Assembly: GCA_023159155.1 (NCBI GenBank)
Contig: JAJNNX010000004.1
Location: 248,001 to 312,000 of the forward strand
Direction: 5' to 3'
Source: Ustulina deusta
Lineage: Eukaryota > Ascomycota > Sordariomycetes > Xylariales > Xylariaceae
DNA length: 64,000 nt
In this document: one piece after another, positions 22,936-36,462 of the stretch
How positions within the stretch are numbered: the stretch's first letter is position 1
Layout of the letters: the number at the start of each line of letters is the position of its first letter
Notes under the pieces: model-generated
Seen by the model: only the letters and a program-made list of their open reading frames with translations
Told to the model about the DNA's origin: nothing
The model's database searches: none
Position numbers and translations under genes: made by a program

Positions 22936-25900
22936 TATCTAACACCGGCCCTTTAGGGCATTATAACCCCTATAATATCCCAGACTCACTACTGCCGCTA
23001 CTACCACCGCTGCTGCTATTATATCTTTGCTTTTACTACCGCTACACCTGCTACTAACAAAATATATTTTAACCTCTGTCTAAATACTAATATTATCTAA
23101 CCTACTATAATATTTAGCTACTAAAACTACATAAAAGGCTGTCCGCCGAAGTTACAAAGTTGTGTAGCGCTAATATATCACCCTACCAACCGTTTTTTCT
23201 TTTGCCCCTTTTTTTAACCTCCCGGCCGTCCAACTATTGCAATACAAGCCGCAAAACATTTATAAAAGCAAATTTAACTTTCTATCTAGTACTACAAGCA
23301 TTAATAAAAATATAAAAGCTATATTGCAGCAAATCTTAAGTACTGCTCTATAATAAAAGTGCTTGCGCTATACTAGTAATAAGAACTTATAGGACATATA
23401 TATAAGTAGCCACAGGAAAGCGTGCGCTAGCTATATTTATAACAGCCAAAAAAAAAATATAGCTATAAATTTATACCAAGTTTACTAGCAAAATATGTTA
23501 GCTAATAGTATATTTATATAGTTATATTTTTTTTTGCTTTTGTTTCTGCTTTTATTTCTGCCTTTGCCCCTGCTTTTTTTTTTTTTTTTCTTTTTTTTTT
23601 CTACTTCTTCCGTTACTTCTGCCTTTTTTTCTATTTTTTATTATACAAAATATATCTACTGGCCTTTTAAATATATTAGAATTGCAATTTTAATTCCAAG
23701 TTATATTAATAACTTAGCAGGCCAGCGCTAAGCAGCAGATAAAAAAAAGGTTACAAATACTAGCTAAAGTCTAGCAAAAATAAGAAGATTTGTTAATACT
23801 ATTGCCTAGTATATAGGTTTGCCTTTTAAGGCAATTATTTAAAAATAACAAAATGGACAAAAACAAAAACAAAAATAATAATAATAACATAAATAATATT
23901 ATAAATAACTTTAGCTTATATATAAACTATTAAATTTAATTTTTATTGTTATTTTTAATAAATATATATAAAATATAACAATCTGACCAAATAGGCTTAA
24001 TTTTTATATACTATAGCATGCTTAATTTAATAACTAATTAATTATATATTAGATTATCTGCTTTTTAGCTATAATAATTTCTACTATTAATTAGCCAATT
24101 TTTTTTGTTTCTTTTAGTTCTTAGTTACTATTATTTCTACCGCTTCAGATACACGTACTAAAAAAGATCTCTATACTAAAAGTAATACAAACTCTTTCTT
24201 TTTATAGAATCTTACTTTAAGTACAAATTGTAGCTCTATTACAAGCTCTTTTATTAGCTCGCTAGGTATAACTCTTATTCTAGCGTATAAAAAGTTCAAA
24301 AAAAGTATTATAATATATTTTAGCTAATATTTCTTTATTAGTATTAAAGAACTCCTAATCGCAAAGCGAAAGTACTGCAGTAATAAAGCTTTAAAAATCT
24401 AAAAAGCTTATAGTAAGTCTAATATATTTCTTGCTATTAAAAAATTATTACGTAACAGTATATTAAAGATATATTTTTATAAACATTTCGCTAATAAGCT
24501 TAAAACAAACGCTTATAACTAGTCCTTAAGCTTTTTCTATATACTATACAAAAATCTGCTATAAAACTATAGCTATAAAAGAGTTAGCGTTAAGTTTTTT
24601 ATTACTTAGTTTTAAAAAAAAGCTTAAAGCAAACATAAGTCCTATATTATTATTATAGCAATTATAATACTAGCTATAATCGATAAAGCGCTTATACTTA
24701 AAATTAGTATTATTAAGCTTTTAGAAAAACTCTAAAACTTATTAACAAAAATAGATCAAATTAAAAAAGAGTTAGATATTCAGGTCAAGTTTTTTACGTT
24801 TAAATATATCAGCTTTAAACTATTTAATACTACTTGCGCTAAAAAAAGTATAATTCGCAAAATTAGTTTCTACTTAAGCTTATTCAAAGCAAGAATTATA
24901 AAATATAAAACTATCTATATTGTTAGCATTGCTTACTATACTATTATTAATATTGTTAATATTTAGCTCTACTAAAAACATCTTTCTAAAATTGCTAGCT
25001 AAACAAAGCTAAAAAAATTGTTTTTTTTAGCACCTATACATACAAAAAAGAGCTTTAAGTAACTAATCACTTATACTAAAGTAATCAAAAATCTAGTAAA
25101 GCACAAAAATATATATAATATTTTAGCTTTTAATCTTATATATAGTTTGTTTAATACGTTGCTAAATATCCGTAATACTAAGCTAAATAAACAGATTATA
25201 CTAAACAACCCGTTTAACGTTAGGCAAGTAAAAACCTATACTAAACGTAATAGTTATAAGCATAACATAAATTAGGGTATTAAAGCAACTAAATTTATTA
25301 TAGATTTGATTTTTATTAGCCGGTTAAACGTTAGCGTTATATTTAGTAATAGTTTTTTTTGCTTTTATTAAATCAAAATTTTTTTTATTAATTAGGAACT
25401 AAATTAAATAATAACATATAATCTAAAATATTGTTTTGCTATTAATATAAATAATAGTTTTAAAAATATTTTTAATACTATTAATAAAAACTATTTTAAA
25501 CAAAAACTCGAATTAATAGTAGTTGCAAATATAGTTTTGCAATAAAAGCTATATAGCAATAAAGATCTCTAAATAATTAATAAAAATATAAATAATTTTA
25601 AGCTATATTTAGTTAAATCTTATATAATCTATAATAAAAGTTTAGTACTTATGCTTAAGAGTAACTATACAACTAAACTAAAACAGTTAATAAAACAAAA
25701 AAAATCGCAATATATATAAAAATATAAAATCTTATTAAAACTTTTGCTATTTTTATATAACATATAGCTTATTAATAATAAAAAGCCTAACTACTATATA
25801 AAAGCTAGGGCTTTATAATATTGCTTTAAATTTTAAATTTAAAGCTTATTTAAAACTAAAAAAAATATAGCTATACTTACTAGCCTAGATTTCCAACCAG

Positions 25901-27150
25901 ATCTTTTAGTTCTAAATATAAACATATATTAACAATTTAATAGCTCTATAGCTTTAAGCTTTAAGCTTACTTTTAAATATATATTTATATTAATAAAAAC
26001 AGAAAAAGATCTAAGAACATCCTTTTTAATATTAAATATTTGCGTTTAGCTAAGCTATATTAAAAAAATAATTTAAACTATAATCAGATCAGTAATAGCA
26101 ATAAAAACATATAAAACAACGCTTTTGCTATATCTAGTAGTAGCAATAAATATTATATTAACTTGCTAGAACGCTAAACAATAAATAGCGCTAATCTAAC
26201 TTTTATAAGCTTTTTTAGCGCTAGTAATAAAACAAATTATAGTAGCAATAAACAAACATTATAAAATAATATTTTTAAAACAAAACATATGTTTAAATAG
26301 CTATTTATAATATGTTTTAAACAGCAAGCGCTAAGTTTTTTAATCTTTAGTATACTTAAAAAAGTTACTAATAACCTTTATAATATCTTTAGTTATAAAA
26401 TTAGTAACAAAATTAAATATACTAACGCTAGTATAACTGCCAAGCAGGCTAAAAAGCTCGCTTAAAAATACTATTACAATAAAAAACCGCACTACAAATA
26501 AAAATAGATTAGCAAAAAAATTAGTATCTAAAAATAAAGGCCTAATTTTAAATATATTATTAGTTTTTCAATTAAATTATAGGTTATATAGTTAAATCTT
26601 TACTAAATATATTAGTAATAATATAGCATTAGTTATTTTGTACCTAGGCAACGCTCACACCCAGCAACCTAAGCCAAAAAAATAACCCCATCAGACTTAC
26701 TAAAAACCCATACTTAGAAAATAGCCTCACAATTATAAGCCTTGCTATATTTTTTTTAATTTAATTAGAGGTTGTTCAGTCTATTAAAAAAATAAATATA
26801 TATATATTCTTAAAAATAATATACTAATCAAACTTCCTAATACGCACCACAACAACCTAACCCAAATAAATAAAAAAAAATACTCTAAAGGTCTTATAAC
26901 TAGTTTTATTCTCAAACTCAAATTAGTATATAATTTAGAATATTTTTAAGCAAGTTCTTAAAAAATAAGGCATTAATTTGTTTGCATATATCTTTTTATT
27001 TTTTAACGTATTAAAGCACTATAATACCCCCAAATATAGCAACTATATAAAAAATTAATAAAAAGTAACCAAGTTATTTATTTAGCCCTAGACGTTACCC
27101 GTTTATTTTTATCTATTTTATTTAATATATAGTAACGGAGTAGCTAAAAT

Positions 27151-27885
27151 AAATTTTTTGGATTTGTATGGGCCGCGTATACCCTCTTAGACTTTTTCCG
27201 CATCGAGTACTCAGACGTCCTTCTATGTAGGTCTTTTTGTATGGGCCCACAGTGCACCGCCACAGGTCCACAAAACATCAAGAAGATGTATTATGGGCCT
27301 ATGTGGGGCGTCTAAAACTGAGATAAGTACCTAGAGTGTTACTGTGTACATCACAGTGCATTATGGGGTAGGAATGCCTATATATTTACAGTACACATAC
27401 AGTACACCCAGCGTCCTATCGACTTAGAGGTATTTATATTGATATTATCTAGTACCTACCTAGGTACTAAGTATACAAGCATATAGGTTTCTCTATCAAC
27501 CTATTATACCACCTACCTACTTCTACAGTCGGTGATTCGCAACTCCTCCTAGTATTTCTTAATACATTGTCTACTTGTGCGCTGCTCAAGCGAGATGAAG
27601 GTGGTAAATTTACTCAATCAAGACTTATTCATGAAGAAAAAATAAGGAGAAAAGGAGGACAATGTCATGGTCAGACGATTACGCGACGTCTACGAGATTA
27701 AGTTAAAGCTCATATGCGTTTAATTTCTATGATTCTTAATGCTGCTGGTCTCGTGAAGCCTCGTCTAATGCAAAATGGGTATAACATCTCCCTACCTGTA
27801 CTCCCCTAGGCATACAACAGGAAAATCAGATGGCCTCCCGGACCATGCCGGCTATGTACAGTTTCGTCTACCTCTATGCATCACT
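27151..27885. other. intergenic, right edge of AT block
   Basis: Ordinary composition resumes at about 27,150. Contains a TACCTACCTAGGTACTA palindromic patch near 27450-27470 and the 3' flank of the CSC1-like gene. Confidence 0.4.
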
Positions 27886-30800
27886 CTACAGTTGAATGAT
27901 GTCTAGTTCCGAAAAGTCGGGTGGCGCCCGTCCATATACCACTCGCACCTTGCTATCCAGGGCCGTACCCTCGTTGGATATCCAGATGTGCTCGCTCAAC
28001 TCTCGCGTCCGCTTGATTTCGTCGTCACTTATTCCCAAATCATCACGTGGAATCCACAAAGTCGGTCGCCGCGCTCGTAACGCTGAGTGCACAAACGCTC
28101 GGCGAACGAGTACATCTCGCTCTTCTGGCGTCAAATCCTCGATTTCGTCGTGGAATCCACCATAAAGGGCCTCGCCTATGGCTCTCTGCGCTTCTAGATC
28201 TTTCTGCTTGCGCTCGTCCCTGAACTTGGCCGCATTTTTTATGCCCCTCTCTGCTCTTCCTAACGTCTGGTCATATGTGTTCTTGCCGCTGCGCACGGCC
28301 CACGTCCCAGCGTGTACAATCCCCCTGACAGGGTTGAGGTTGCTGAATTTGTTGCCGTATCTCCTTTTCTCCTGAGGATCAGACGGCCCATCTACGTTCT
28401 GGCGATGTGGTAGGAAGCCTTCTTCGTCAAAGGCTTTCGTATCATCATCATCGACGTCATTAACGAGTCCTAGGCGACGGTCCTGTGCGCGCTGAAACGC
28501 TTCATCGCGGAGTACCGCCTCATCTTCGAAGGTGATGGGAAGGTACCGGAACATTGGCCCGAATGACATATTCAGCAACAGCTGGTATAAGGCGGTGAGA
28601 ATCGTCACCACAATCATGATGATTGCCTGAGGAGTGCAAGCATGAATCCCATTTTCATCCTCCTGAATAAAAAAGAGGCCGATAAGTGCAATCTCCATGA
28701 CGTATAAGCCTGTGAAGGTCTGGTTGAGGGCCCGCGGATAGAGTACGCCACCAGTGTCGATGGCAAGACGGTTGACGTACAGCATGCTATACCTGTTTGC
28801 AATCCATAGTAAACTGAATGTGATAATAGCAAATATCGAAATGATGGGTGCAATCACGGAATAGACGAGCGCAATGCAAGCGAAGTTAGTATAGACCGGG
28901 AAATAGCTCCCCCACTTGACACTAGGCAGAGTTGTGTTCGTTGTCCACTTGTTCCGCGCTGTCTTGTTGAAAATCCTCGAAATGATGTACCAGTTAGCAA
29001 GTTCTCCGATCTGAAGAAGGGTACCTGAACTCGCACTGAGTGCCTGAAGAATCATGTACGAAAAGAAGTAGTTAGCCGCCGAAGGGAGTTTCGATGCTAA
29101 CGTGTCGGTGATACCCGTCGGGTTGTTCACCACGCTCTCGAGGATGGCCGTTCCGCTAGATGCTAGTGACACAATGAGGAAGACTTGGACGAAGAGAAAG
29201 GCGAAGTAGAATTGCTGGACAGCCTCAGTCTTCTGAGTTCCTGTCTTGGCACCCTTAAAGCCAGCCAAGAAATCCATAAAGACAGGTACCAACCAGAGCA
29301 AGAGAGCGAGCAAGATTGCTGGGAGAACACCGGCAACAGCTGTCGCCACCTTCCAAACCGTTGGATTCCTCGAAAGAAATCCCAACCAAGGGAACGTGTT
29401 GATCAAACTGTCAAGTTGGGAAATTGACCCCGTAAAAGCAACTGGAAACGCCCAAAGGATGATCATGCCAGCCACGACGCCTACTGTAATGGCGGTTCGC
29501 AGCCATCCCGACCACCAACTTATAGCCATATTGTCCCAGATCACGTCATTAGGCGATATCTCGACGACACGAGGGGCCATCTGCTTGGGGACGTGATGGA
29601 TGACGCATTGGCAAGCCATATGGGCAGCAACTTGGTGATTGAACTGGATGAACGCCGACTTCATGAGAGGATATCTCTCGGGATTTTCTTGGTCTGTCTC
29701 GATTTCATCATTGAGGCGCGCTAATTCTTTCCTACACCAGAAGATTGTGTCGACCTTTTTGTTCACAAATGGCAACCCAGGAAGCCAACCCGGCGTCCAT
29801 TCGACATTGGCAAGTCGATGGGTAGGCCGCTTAGACCTTTTAATCCATTTCTCCCATTCGGCTGTGCCATCCTCGTCCTCGGCGTTCTCGTCGTTATACG
29901 CCTTCGAGTACTCCACCGGCGCAATATCTTCCCCTCCTACAAATGGAATGACGCCTTTGAGCGTCCGGCCAAGCGTCTTTTTCCCGAAGGGGAATTCGTT
30001 TCCGTCGTGCCCTTGTGGAACGGGCGAGGCAAAACCACCCGCTGGTGGCTTCCAAAACTCGTACCACCTAGCCTTCTCATAGTTGTACATTTCGTCCATG
30101 TTCTCTAGTTTACGAGTAGTGTTTCCAAAATGCTGCATCTCAATACTCTCCTTCTGGAGTCTCTCATCATCAGAGAGTAAAGAGACATTGCCGGATTGTT
30201 TTGGCCGCGCAGCAGAGGAACCCATGACTCTATCTTCGGCTTCAGACATCTTACGACGACCAGAACCCTGCGTTGAAGGCCTAGGCAGATCTTCCTCATC
30301 CAGTATTCGCACATGCCGATCGTCTGACGTACGAGCTGCCGGTCGACCCTGTGGTGTTCCTATCGCCACAAAGCCATTGGTAGCCTCGATCTGGCCGTCG
30401 ATATCCTGAGTAATGTTCTTGGCACCACCAAGAAACCCATCAACGCCTTTACCTAAACCGCCAGTTATCTTAGAAAAGCCAGTTTTAACCCCCCTTAGGG
30501 GATCGTTAACGTGCCCTTCTTGATGCTTAACCTCATCTTCAGCATCGTGAATGTCATGAGGTATGTCGTGCTGGTCACCACTGCTCACACCTTCACCTTC
30601 CTCGGCCTGCTGTTTGGCCGCAGCGTCTTCCTGTTTCTGACGCTCCAGCTTCTCACTCTTCGTTGGGCGATGGGACTTAGTTGCCTTGCGGGCTTGTTTC
30701 TCTTCCTTCTCCCTTTTCTCCAATTGTTTCTTCTTCGCTATCCGGATCAGTTCGGTCTGAGCCTCCTCTAACATCTTGTGGACTCCATCTCTCTTTTTGA

Positions 30801-31736
30801 TCTTGTCCAAGAGGTGTGTGAGGTCCCGTGTAAGCCACACGTTCCGGATGCCACCAGGAAATACATCAAATAGACCCCTGAGAGCCTCTTCGCTAAGCCA
30901 CTTGTCGGGAATACCGCTAACTAGGACTGTGGTTGCCGAAGCTCGCAAACGATGCTCGGCAGTGGTAAGCCAGTCCTGTCGCACTTTGACGTAGACCCGT
31001 AGCTCAGCAAAGAAGACGCCACAAACCCATATGACAACGAGTATAGCCAAGATGAGATGGGCCCAGTATCTTCGATAATTCTCATTTTTCACATTTCCCC
31101 ATGCTAAAGTGTCCAATCCACTAATAATGTTTCCTTGGTTGTCTTTGACTATAGGCTCGTTGGTACTATTTGTGCTGTTTGTGGAGAAATTGTGGCTTCT
31201 TCCATTGACATAGTTAATCGGTACGAGAATGGGTATGATGATAGTCGCCATAGGGATAAATATGATAAGCATGGTTTGTAGGTAGCGGAGGAAGAAATAC
31301 GAATCGAGACCACACTTGTTAATGATCTCGCGGTCTCGAAGCCGAAATATCGATAGAATCAAACCCCAGGGGCTACTGGGGGGAGGTTCAGTTCGCTCAC
31401 GTTCGGGTACAAGATACGTCTTCGGTTTACTACCACGCCAGACTTGTTAGTGATGGTGCATGGATACATATGCATAGCCGAGTTCAGGAGACGAGCTTAC
31501 AATATCCTAGCCAGCTTGTTCCGCAGTAGCAAGAAAAGACTCATTTGGATTCCGAAAACCACCAACGAGGTAGCCAGCGCGGTGACGAAACCCACAAGGC
31601 TGATACCGCGGTCGCCGGCGGCAGAGTCATCGTTGCCTATCACGACCAGTGTTGTTAATAGAGAGCCCCTTGTGAGATTTACGATTGCTCATGCTTCGTG
31701 GCCGGGCAACAGGTCGGAGAACATACCGAGCGCCAT
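27886..31736 (-). CDS. CSC1/OSCA-TMEM63-like calcium-permeable channel (DUF221)
   Basis: Plasma-membrane or endomembrane protein of the OSCA/TMEM63/Csc1 family, mechanically or osmotically gated cation channels. Model: exons 31736-31727, 31636-31501 and 31429-27886, 3690 nt or 1229 residues. An N-terminal helix (GFVTALATSLVVFGIQMSLF) is followed by YLVPERE and the conserved CGLDSYFFLRYLQTM. The cytosolic RRM-like domain contains VSGIPDKWLSEEALRGLF and a long charged KEEKQARK insertion. About nine further membrane segments follow, and the C-terminal PHM7_ext region has WIPRDDLGISDDEI and ends PDFSELDIIQL. The 10-nt first exon (MALG) is the least sure part; the second exon could instead be preceded by another start. 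The main frame alone would lack the first membrane helix. The gene is divergent from the methyltransferase across 1.7 kb. Confidence 0.9.
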
Positions 31737-33398
31737 GATGGGAAATGCTGTCTAGCCAGCTAACTGTAGGTTTGCGACAAGAGACAGAAGGTGGGTTCGG
31801 TTAAAATGCAGACAAGAAGAAGAAAAAGAAGATATGGGAGTTTGGTGCGTGACGAGGGGCTCGAAATGCAGCGCAACACGCAGCAAACAGTGAGTGATGC
31901 AATAGATGCATCGGAGGCGTGAGTGGTACCTAGGTATATGTAGATCAGGTTATGTAGGTATGCTATAGGTCTGTAGGTATAAGAGAATCAGAGGTATTGA
32001 CGGTTCACGGATCAACGTCGATACCGTCCACGGAAATCCAGCCCCGTCGAATATCGAGAATGGTGGAAGAAGCAATCTTTCGTCGGGAAGAGTTGAGAAG
32101 AGATATATTCGAAACAAGTCGCGTGGATCTACAGTAACTTGGACCCAGGTGCTTCACGAATTGGTGGTAGGGAATACCTGGTCACAGGCGATTTGCACGA
32201 TTCCTTCACATCCACTCGATGCCCAGAAGCGGTTCTAATCTAGCCGTATCCGTTCTAGCGTGAACCGTCATACCTGAATAACCTGCAGGTTGATGTCAGC
32301 GGTGTACCCCACAGCGTTGGATAAGGTCCCCTGAAATCATGTTGCGGCCCGCTTCTGATCCAGATTGACTCTGAACCTTGCAGATAACTACTCTGATTGG
32401 ACGTAATCCACGCGCGCGTGTATCTTGCGCTCGCCTACATCGCTCCCTTTCCAATTATTTAATAACCAACGGATTATACTTGATCGGTCACTGGTATATC
32501 GTGGCGCATTTGCTTTATATGAAAAGCCGTTTTACTAGATACCGTTAAGTCGTGGACCAACAATTTCTTGAATGCCTGGTGTCAACGGTACTCTATAGGA
32601 TGACCTAATACGGCAAGTTAGTGGAGAGACCTGCGTATCAAGGGCAAAGAGTGGAGTGAGCGGATCCTTAGACTGAGTTAACGCTCTCTAACACGAAACT
32701 GCTGCCTTAGGTAACGCTAAATCGACCGTTGGGTTGCCTCTTGATTCATGGCTACAATTGGCCAGCGACGGGGAAACTTGCCGAGACCCAGATGTGTACC
32801 GTATTACGCATACGACGTGTACGTCCTGGTTCATAAAAGTATTCTGCTCATCGTATTACCGCCACTACAAGTACATAGCATTGTAGCACCCTCTCTAGGT
32901 AGGTAGTAGTAGAAAGTCTGATGGACGTACCTGTGTCTTGAACACTGATGTCGTGACATGAACTGTCGGCTATGCAGGCACCCACCTAGTCTAGCATTCT
33001 GCAGTGTAGCATCGATATGTGCTTACCACAACCACTACTAGGTACTACTACCTAGAGCGTGATACTGACACTACCTAGCACAAACACATGCTGGGTCACC
33101 GTGACTTGTCTCATGCGCGCTGTGGGTCATCTACACCAGATCAATCGGACATGAGATCTACCGTCTCTTGCTAGATGCTGTATTCTACTTAGCTTATGTG
33201 CGCCCGATAGCACCGATTCGATGTTAGATATGACGACCAGCGCTGGTGCGAGAGAACCGTCAGGACAGAAGCTGCGTCATTGATAAGAGCTTGCAGGATG
33301 CTGGTTTACACTAACTCGCCCATCGCCCCATAAAAACAGCAGTCCTGTACCTGGTAGGTTAGAGCTTAAAACACCGAGCAACTCTGGTGAATCCTACC
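31737..33398. other. divergent promoter region
   Basis: Shared upstream region of the leftward channel gene and the rightward MT-A70 gene. Several short palindromic TACCTAGGTA-type patches (31926-31935, 32895-32905, 33036-33055). No gene is recognised. Confidence 0.45.
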
Positions 33399-34651
33399 AT
33401 GGAGTCTAGTGTGTTGTTCAAGAGCCCGGACGGCGCCGCCGTCGTCATCGACATACCACGTTCCCTAGAGGAAGCACAAGTCTTGCCTGGGTGGAGCATC
33501 GACCGGCGCATTGTCTCGGCCCACCCCAGAGAGACACCATGGCAGATCCCGGAATCGAAGAAAGACATCGCGAAATATGTGCCGCCCTCTGCGGCAGTTG
33601 CCGAGCTGATGACTCTGGAGAGCGTCAAAGCTGCTCTTGAGGTAGTCAGAGCCGGTTACGATGGACCATGGTGTCTGCCACGGGTGGTTCGTAGGCGAGC
33701 AGATGAGTCTGAGCCGATTGACGCAGATGGTAGTGCGGATGCCGCCCGGCCGCAGAAGAGGAAGTACGAGCCACCATCATCACTCCCCTTAGAGGAGGGC
33801 AAGGGGACAACCTCAACGAGGCCATACATTCCAGAACAGTCGTGCCACCTACTGGGTACCGTAGAATCCCAACGCGAAGCATTTATTCAGGACGCTCCGC
33901 AATTCGATCTCCTCGTACTCGATCCGCCCTGGCCTAGCCGCTCCGTGAAAAGGAGGTCAGACAGCTGTATGTAATTCCCAAGAGCTATTGCACATCTGTA
34001 TTTCCAGTCGGTGGGACCATCGGATGTAAAATTGCTTATGAAAGTTATGTTTGTTTGTCCCTCAACGACATCGCATATTTCACTCAAGATCGTGATTATT
34101 GATTCCACAATCACACAGACGCCACCGTGAATAGCATGGGGGAAGCCCGGGAGCTCCTTGCCCAAATCCCCGTAGCATCGCATCTAAAGCGAGATGGGCT
34201 CGTCGCCATTTGGATAACCAACAAGGCCGCCATTACGGACCTACTCACGGCGCCGGGGGGGATGCTCGCACAATGGGGTCTCGAGCCCGTGGGCGAGTGG
34301 ATCTGGCTAAAAGTCACCAGCGCCGGGGAGCCGATCTTGGACATCGAGTCGGCCTGGCGGAAGCCGTGGGAACGACTCGTGATCGCGCGGAAAATGGGCG
34401 GCCTTGTTTCACTGCCTACGAACAGGAGAGTGATACTGGGCGTGCCCGACGTTCACTCGAGAAAACCTAGTCTGAGGGGGCTGTTTGAAGATATCTTACC
34501 TAAGCATTACGTCGGTCTCGAGGTCTTTGCAAGGAATCTAACGGCGGGCTGGTGGAGTTGGGGAAACGAAGTTTTATTTTTCCAGCAGGAACATCACTGG
34601 GTACCACTAGAAGATGAGGAGGCACTACTAGAAGATGAAGGTGCTAGTTAG
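33399..34651 (+). CDS. MT-A70 family methyltransferase, METTL4-like
   Basis: S-adenosylmethionine-dependent N6-adenine methyltransferase of the MT-A70 superfamily. Exons 33399-33966 and 34119-34651 join at T|AC to give 366 residues. The catalytic DPPW lies at residues 175-178 within FDLLVLDPPWPSRSVKRR. The SAM-fold continues after the splice with YATVNSMGEARELLAQIP, LVAIWITNKAA and GLEPVGEWIWLK, plus a tail with EVFARNLTAGWWSWGNEVL that fits the METTL4 branch better than METTL3/Ime4 or METTL14. METTL4 enzymes methylate U2 snRNA (m6Am) in animals and have been linked to DNA 6mA. Which substrate applies here is unknown. The N-terminal 160 residues are a variable leader without zinc fingers. The upstream GTG in frame is not used because the ATG at 33399 has a good context. 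Confidence 0.87.
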
Positions 34652-35215
34652 TCGACTCTGATACAATGTCATTTGAGGCTCGCTCTATGTCCGTATAAGC
34701 CTCGATAAGTGTGTCTCACTTTAACAGACGTTCCCGAATACTAACCACCTCGGTGGCTCAGTGGTAAATTAGTCGGCAGGATAAACCCTTGTGTCAGAGG
34801 CAGGGCCATAGGCATTCAAGGGCTTTCCGGTCCAGGGATGTTGAGTATATCTTAAGCCCTGCGATTCTTTTTTGCACTTTTGAGGTTAACAGTTCGATTT
34901 TTGGCCCAGCTTCTGTATTTACTCTTTTTTTTTCTCTTCCTCTTTAATCAACTAACTCGATTGCCGAGTCCACTGCGCTTCCCATCTGCTGTGATTGTAG
35001 GTTTATTATATTTTCTTGGCCAATTTGTCGCCAGAGTTGTTTCCTTGATACACGCCTCATTCGTAGACGAATGCGTGTACTCGTACATAATCTCCACTGG
35101 GGCCGATATCTACGCCGACTCTTGTCCGTTCGATATGGCAGAGAGAACCATGCGTGCCCACTCTCAACCGACCTTTTCTCATTTTTTTATACAGTAGCCA
35201 TCCGCCATTCACATT
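34652..35215. other. convergent intergenic region
   Basis: 3' flanks of the methyltransferase and uL23m genes. A stretch near 34750-34790 resembles a tRNA D arm (GGCTCAGTGGTAAA) but no T arm follows, so no RNA gene is called. Confidence 0.4.
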
Positions 35216-35928
35216 TTAGCTCTTCTTCACCTGGCCCTTCTCAGCAAATCTGGGATCCAGGTCGCGCTTGTTAGTCCATCCGCCTTCCTTCAATAATCTC
35301 TTAGCTTCCTCCCTCAAGTTCTTCCGGGGTAGCCCCTCCTTCGTGACGTCCCGAAGAGCCATATATCCGGTCTTCATCGTGATGCTCTGCGAGGTACGCT
35401 TCGCCTGAGCCTGAGCCTGCGCCTTGGCAATGGATGGCTTCCTCCAGGGCTTGATGTTGGTGGGCACACGAGGCCACACGAAGGGCTGGGTGAGTTGCAC
35501 CGTCATCGTCTTGATAGGTGGCGGGCGGTATATGCGTCCGTTGATCTTCGACATTCTTATGGACTGCTGTCGTAGCTGCGATCGTACCGCTAGCACAGGC
35601 GTCTTGTACGCATGGAGTAGGTAGTCTCGTAAATCGAATTTGTTGAAGGTCAGTGGCACTTTGAAGGTCGCGAATGTCGGGGGTTGGCTGGCTCGCGGCG
35701 CCAGGAATGTGACCATATGTGACGGCCTATCATCGGGGAAATGTAAGCGATTCGCCCGGTCTAGTTGTTATTGACATTGTTTCATCCTTCACTCTTCATC
35801 GACTTCCGTCGCCGACTCTGTGCGTCTCCCTCGTGTAATAAGGAATGGAGTACCTACAGGAAGACTTGTTTTGTTCCTGTTCGAAACGTTTTTAGCAACC
35901 CACCCGCTGCTGTTTCTGCGGCTGCCAT
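35216..35928 (-). CDS. mitochondrial large-subunit ribosomal protein uL23m
   Basis: Two exons, 35928-35858 and 35726-35216, give 193 residues. The join restores KQVFLPSHMVTFLAPR, the start of the conserved core; the second exon alone would lack that strand. Next come FKVPLTFNKFDLRDYLLHAY, a Gln/Arg-rich segment SQLRQQSIRMSKI and PPIKTMTVQLTQPFVWP, which together match the uL23 fold of mitochondrial ribosomes (yeast Mrp20 group, YmL41). The C-terminal part is basic. uL23 sits at the peptide exit tunnel, where the insertion machinery docks. The start ATG lies before a short Ala/Thr-rich leader compatible with mitochondrial targeting. Family assignment is strong. Confidence 0.85.
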
Positions 35929-36462
35929 CTCGCTTAGAGTAGAGGCGCAATTGGTTGTCTTTGTTGATCTATAGATGCAATTTGTCGTCGAGAAGCTCTC
36001 ATGAAATTCAGCCAACGCTCAGCGTTGAGGTTGATGGGGACATCGGCGAATTGAAATTTCCGTAGAGTGGGTCTCGGACTTAAATAGAACAACCATGGGA
36101 GCGCAGAACGGCAACAAATGGCAGGGACTGCCCGGCAGTCCTGTACATATTGGTACACACGGTACCTTAGCTACCGTACTTCTAGCGTACGAAGTTATCG
36201 CCCCACATTGGTCCGTAGCACCTTCAGCACTTTTCCAACCGCCAAATAAGTAAATACTTGTACGAGCTACCTCGGTAGATTAGCCATAACACTGAATCTG
36301 AACATCAGGCAGGAAGCAAGATCGATACGCCTTTTTTTTTCATTGTTTCCTTGCAAGGCATCCAACATGACCTAACCGGTGGAATACGAGCAGAGACTTA
36401 GAGCTATTTCTACAATCATGGTTTACTCTATCCATGTATCCCGTCTATTGGTTTTTTGGGGT
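35929..36462. other. intergenic
   Basis: Upstream flank of uL23m and 3' flank of the DJ-1-like gene. No gene is recognised. Confidence 0.4.

Larger units (their letters stand above)
19400..27150. repeat. AT-rich, RIP-like degenerate repeat island
   Basis: About 7.7 kb of strikingly AT-rich sequence with sharp edges. It holds only one open frame of 60 codons, and that one is a T-rich low-complexity tract (23534-23731). TpA steps abound, and some stretches (for example about 20900-21600) read as a continuous protein-like frame if TAA/TAG are taken as former CAA/CAG codons. That is the footprint of repeat-induced point mutation, which turns CpA into TpA in duplicated DNA of many ascomycetes. 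The likely source is one or more transposable elements. I cannot name the element: no terminal repeats, transposase or reverse transcriptase motifs are readable. Such islands are usually heterochromatic. Edges are estimated by eye. Confidence 0.8.

Noticed and set aside
23534..23731. Open frame inside the AT island
   Set aside because: Leu/Phe-only low-complexity product of a T-rich tract.
34745..34860. tRNA-like sequence on the plus strand
   Set aside because: Only a D-arm-like GGCTCAGTGG is present; no T arm or acceptor pairing was found.
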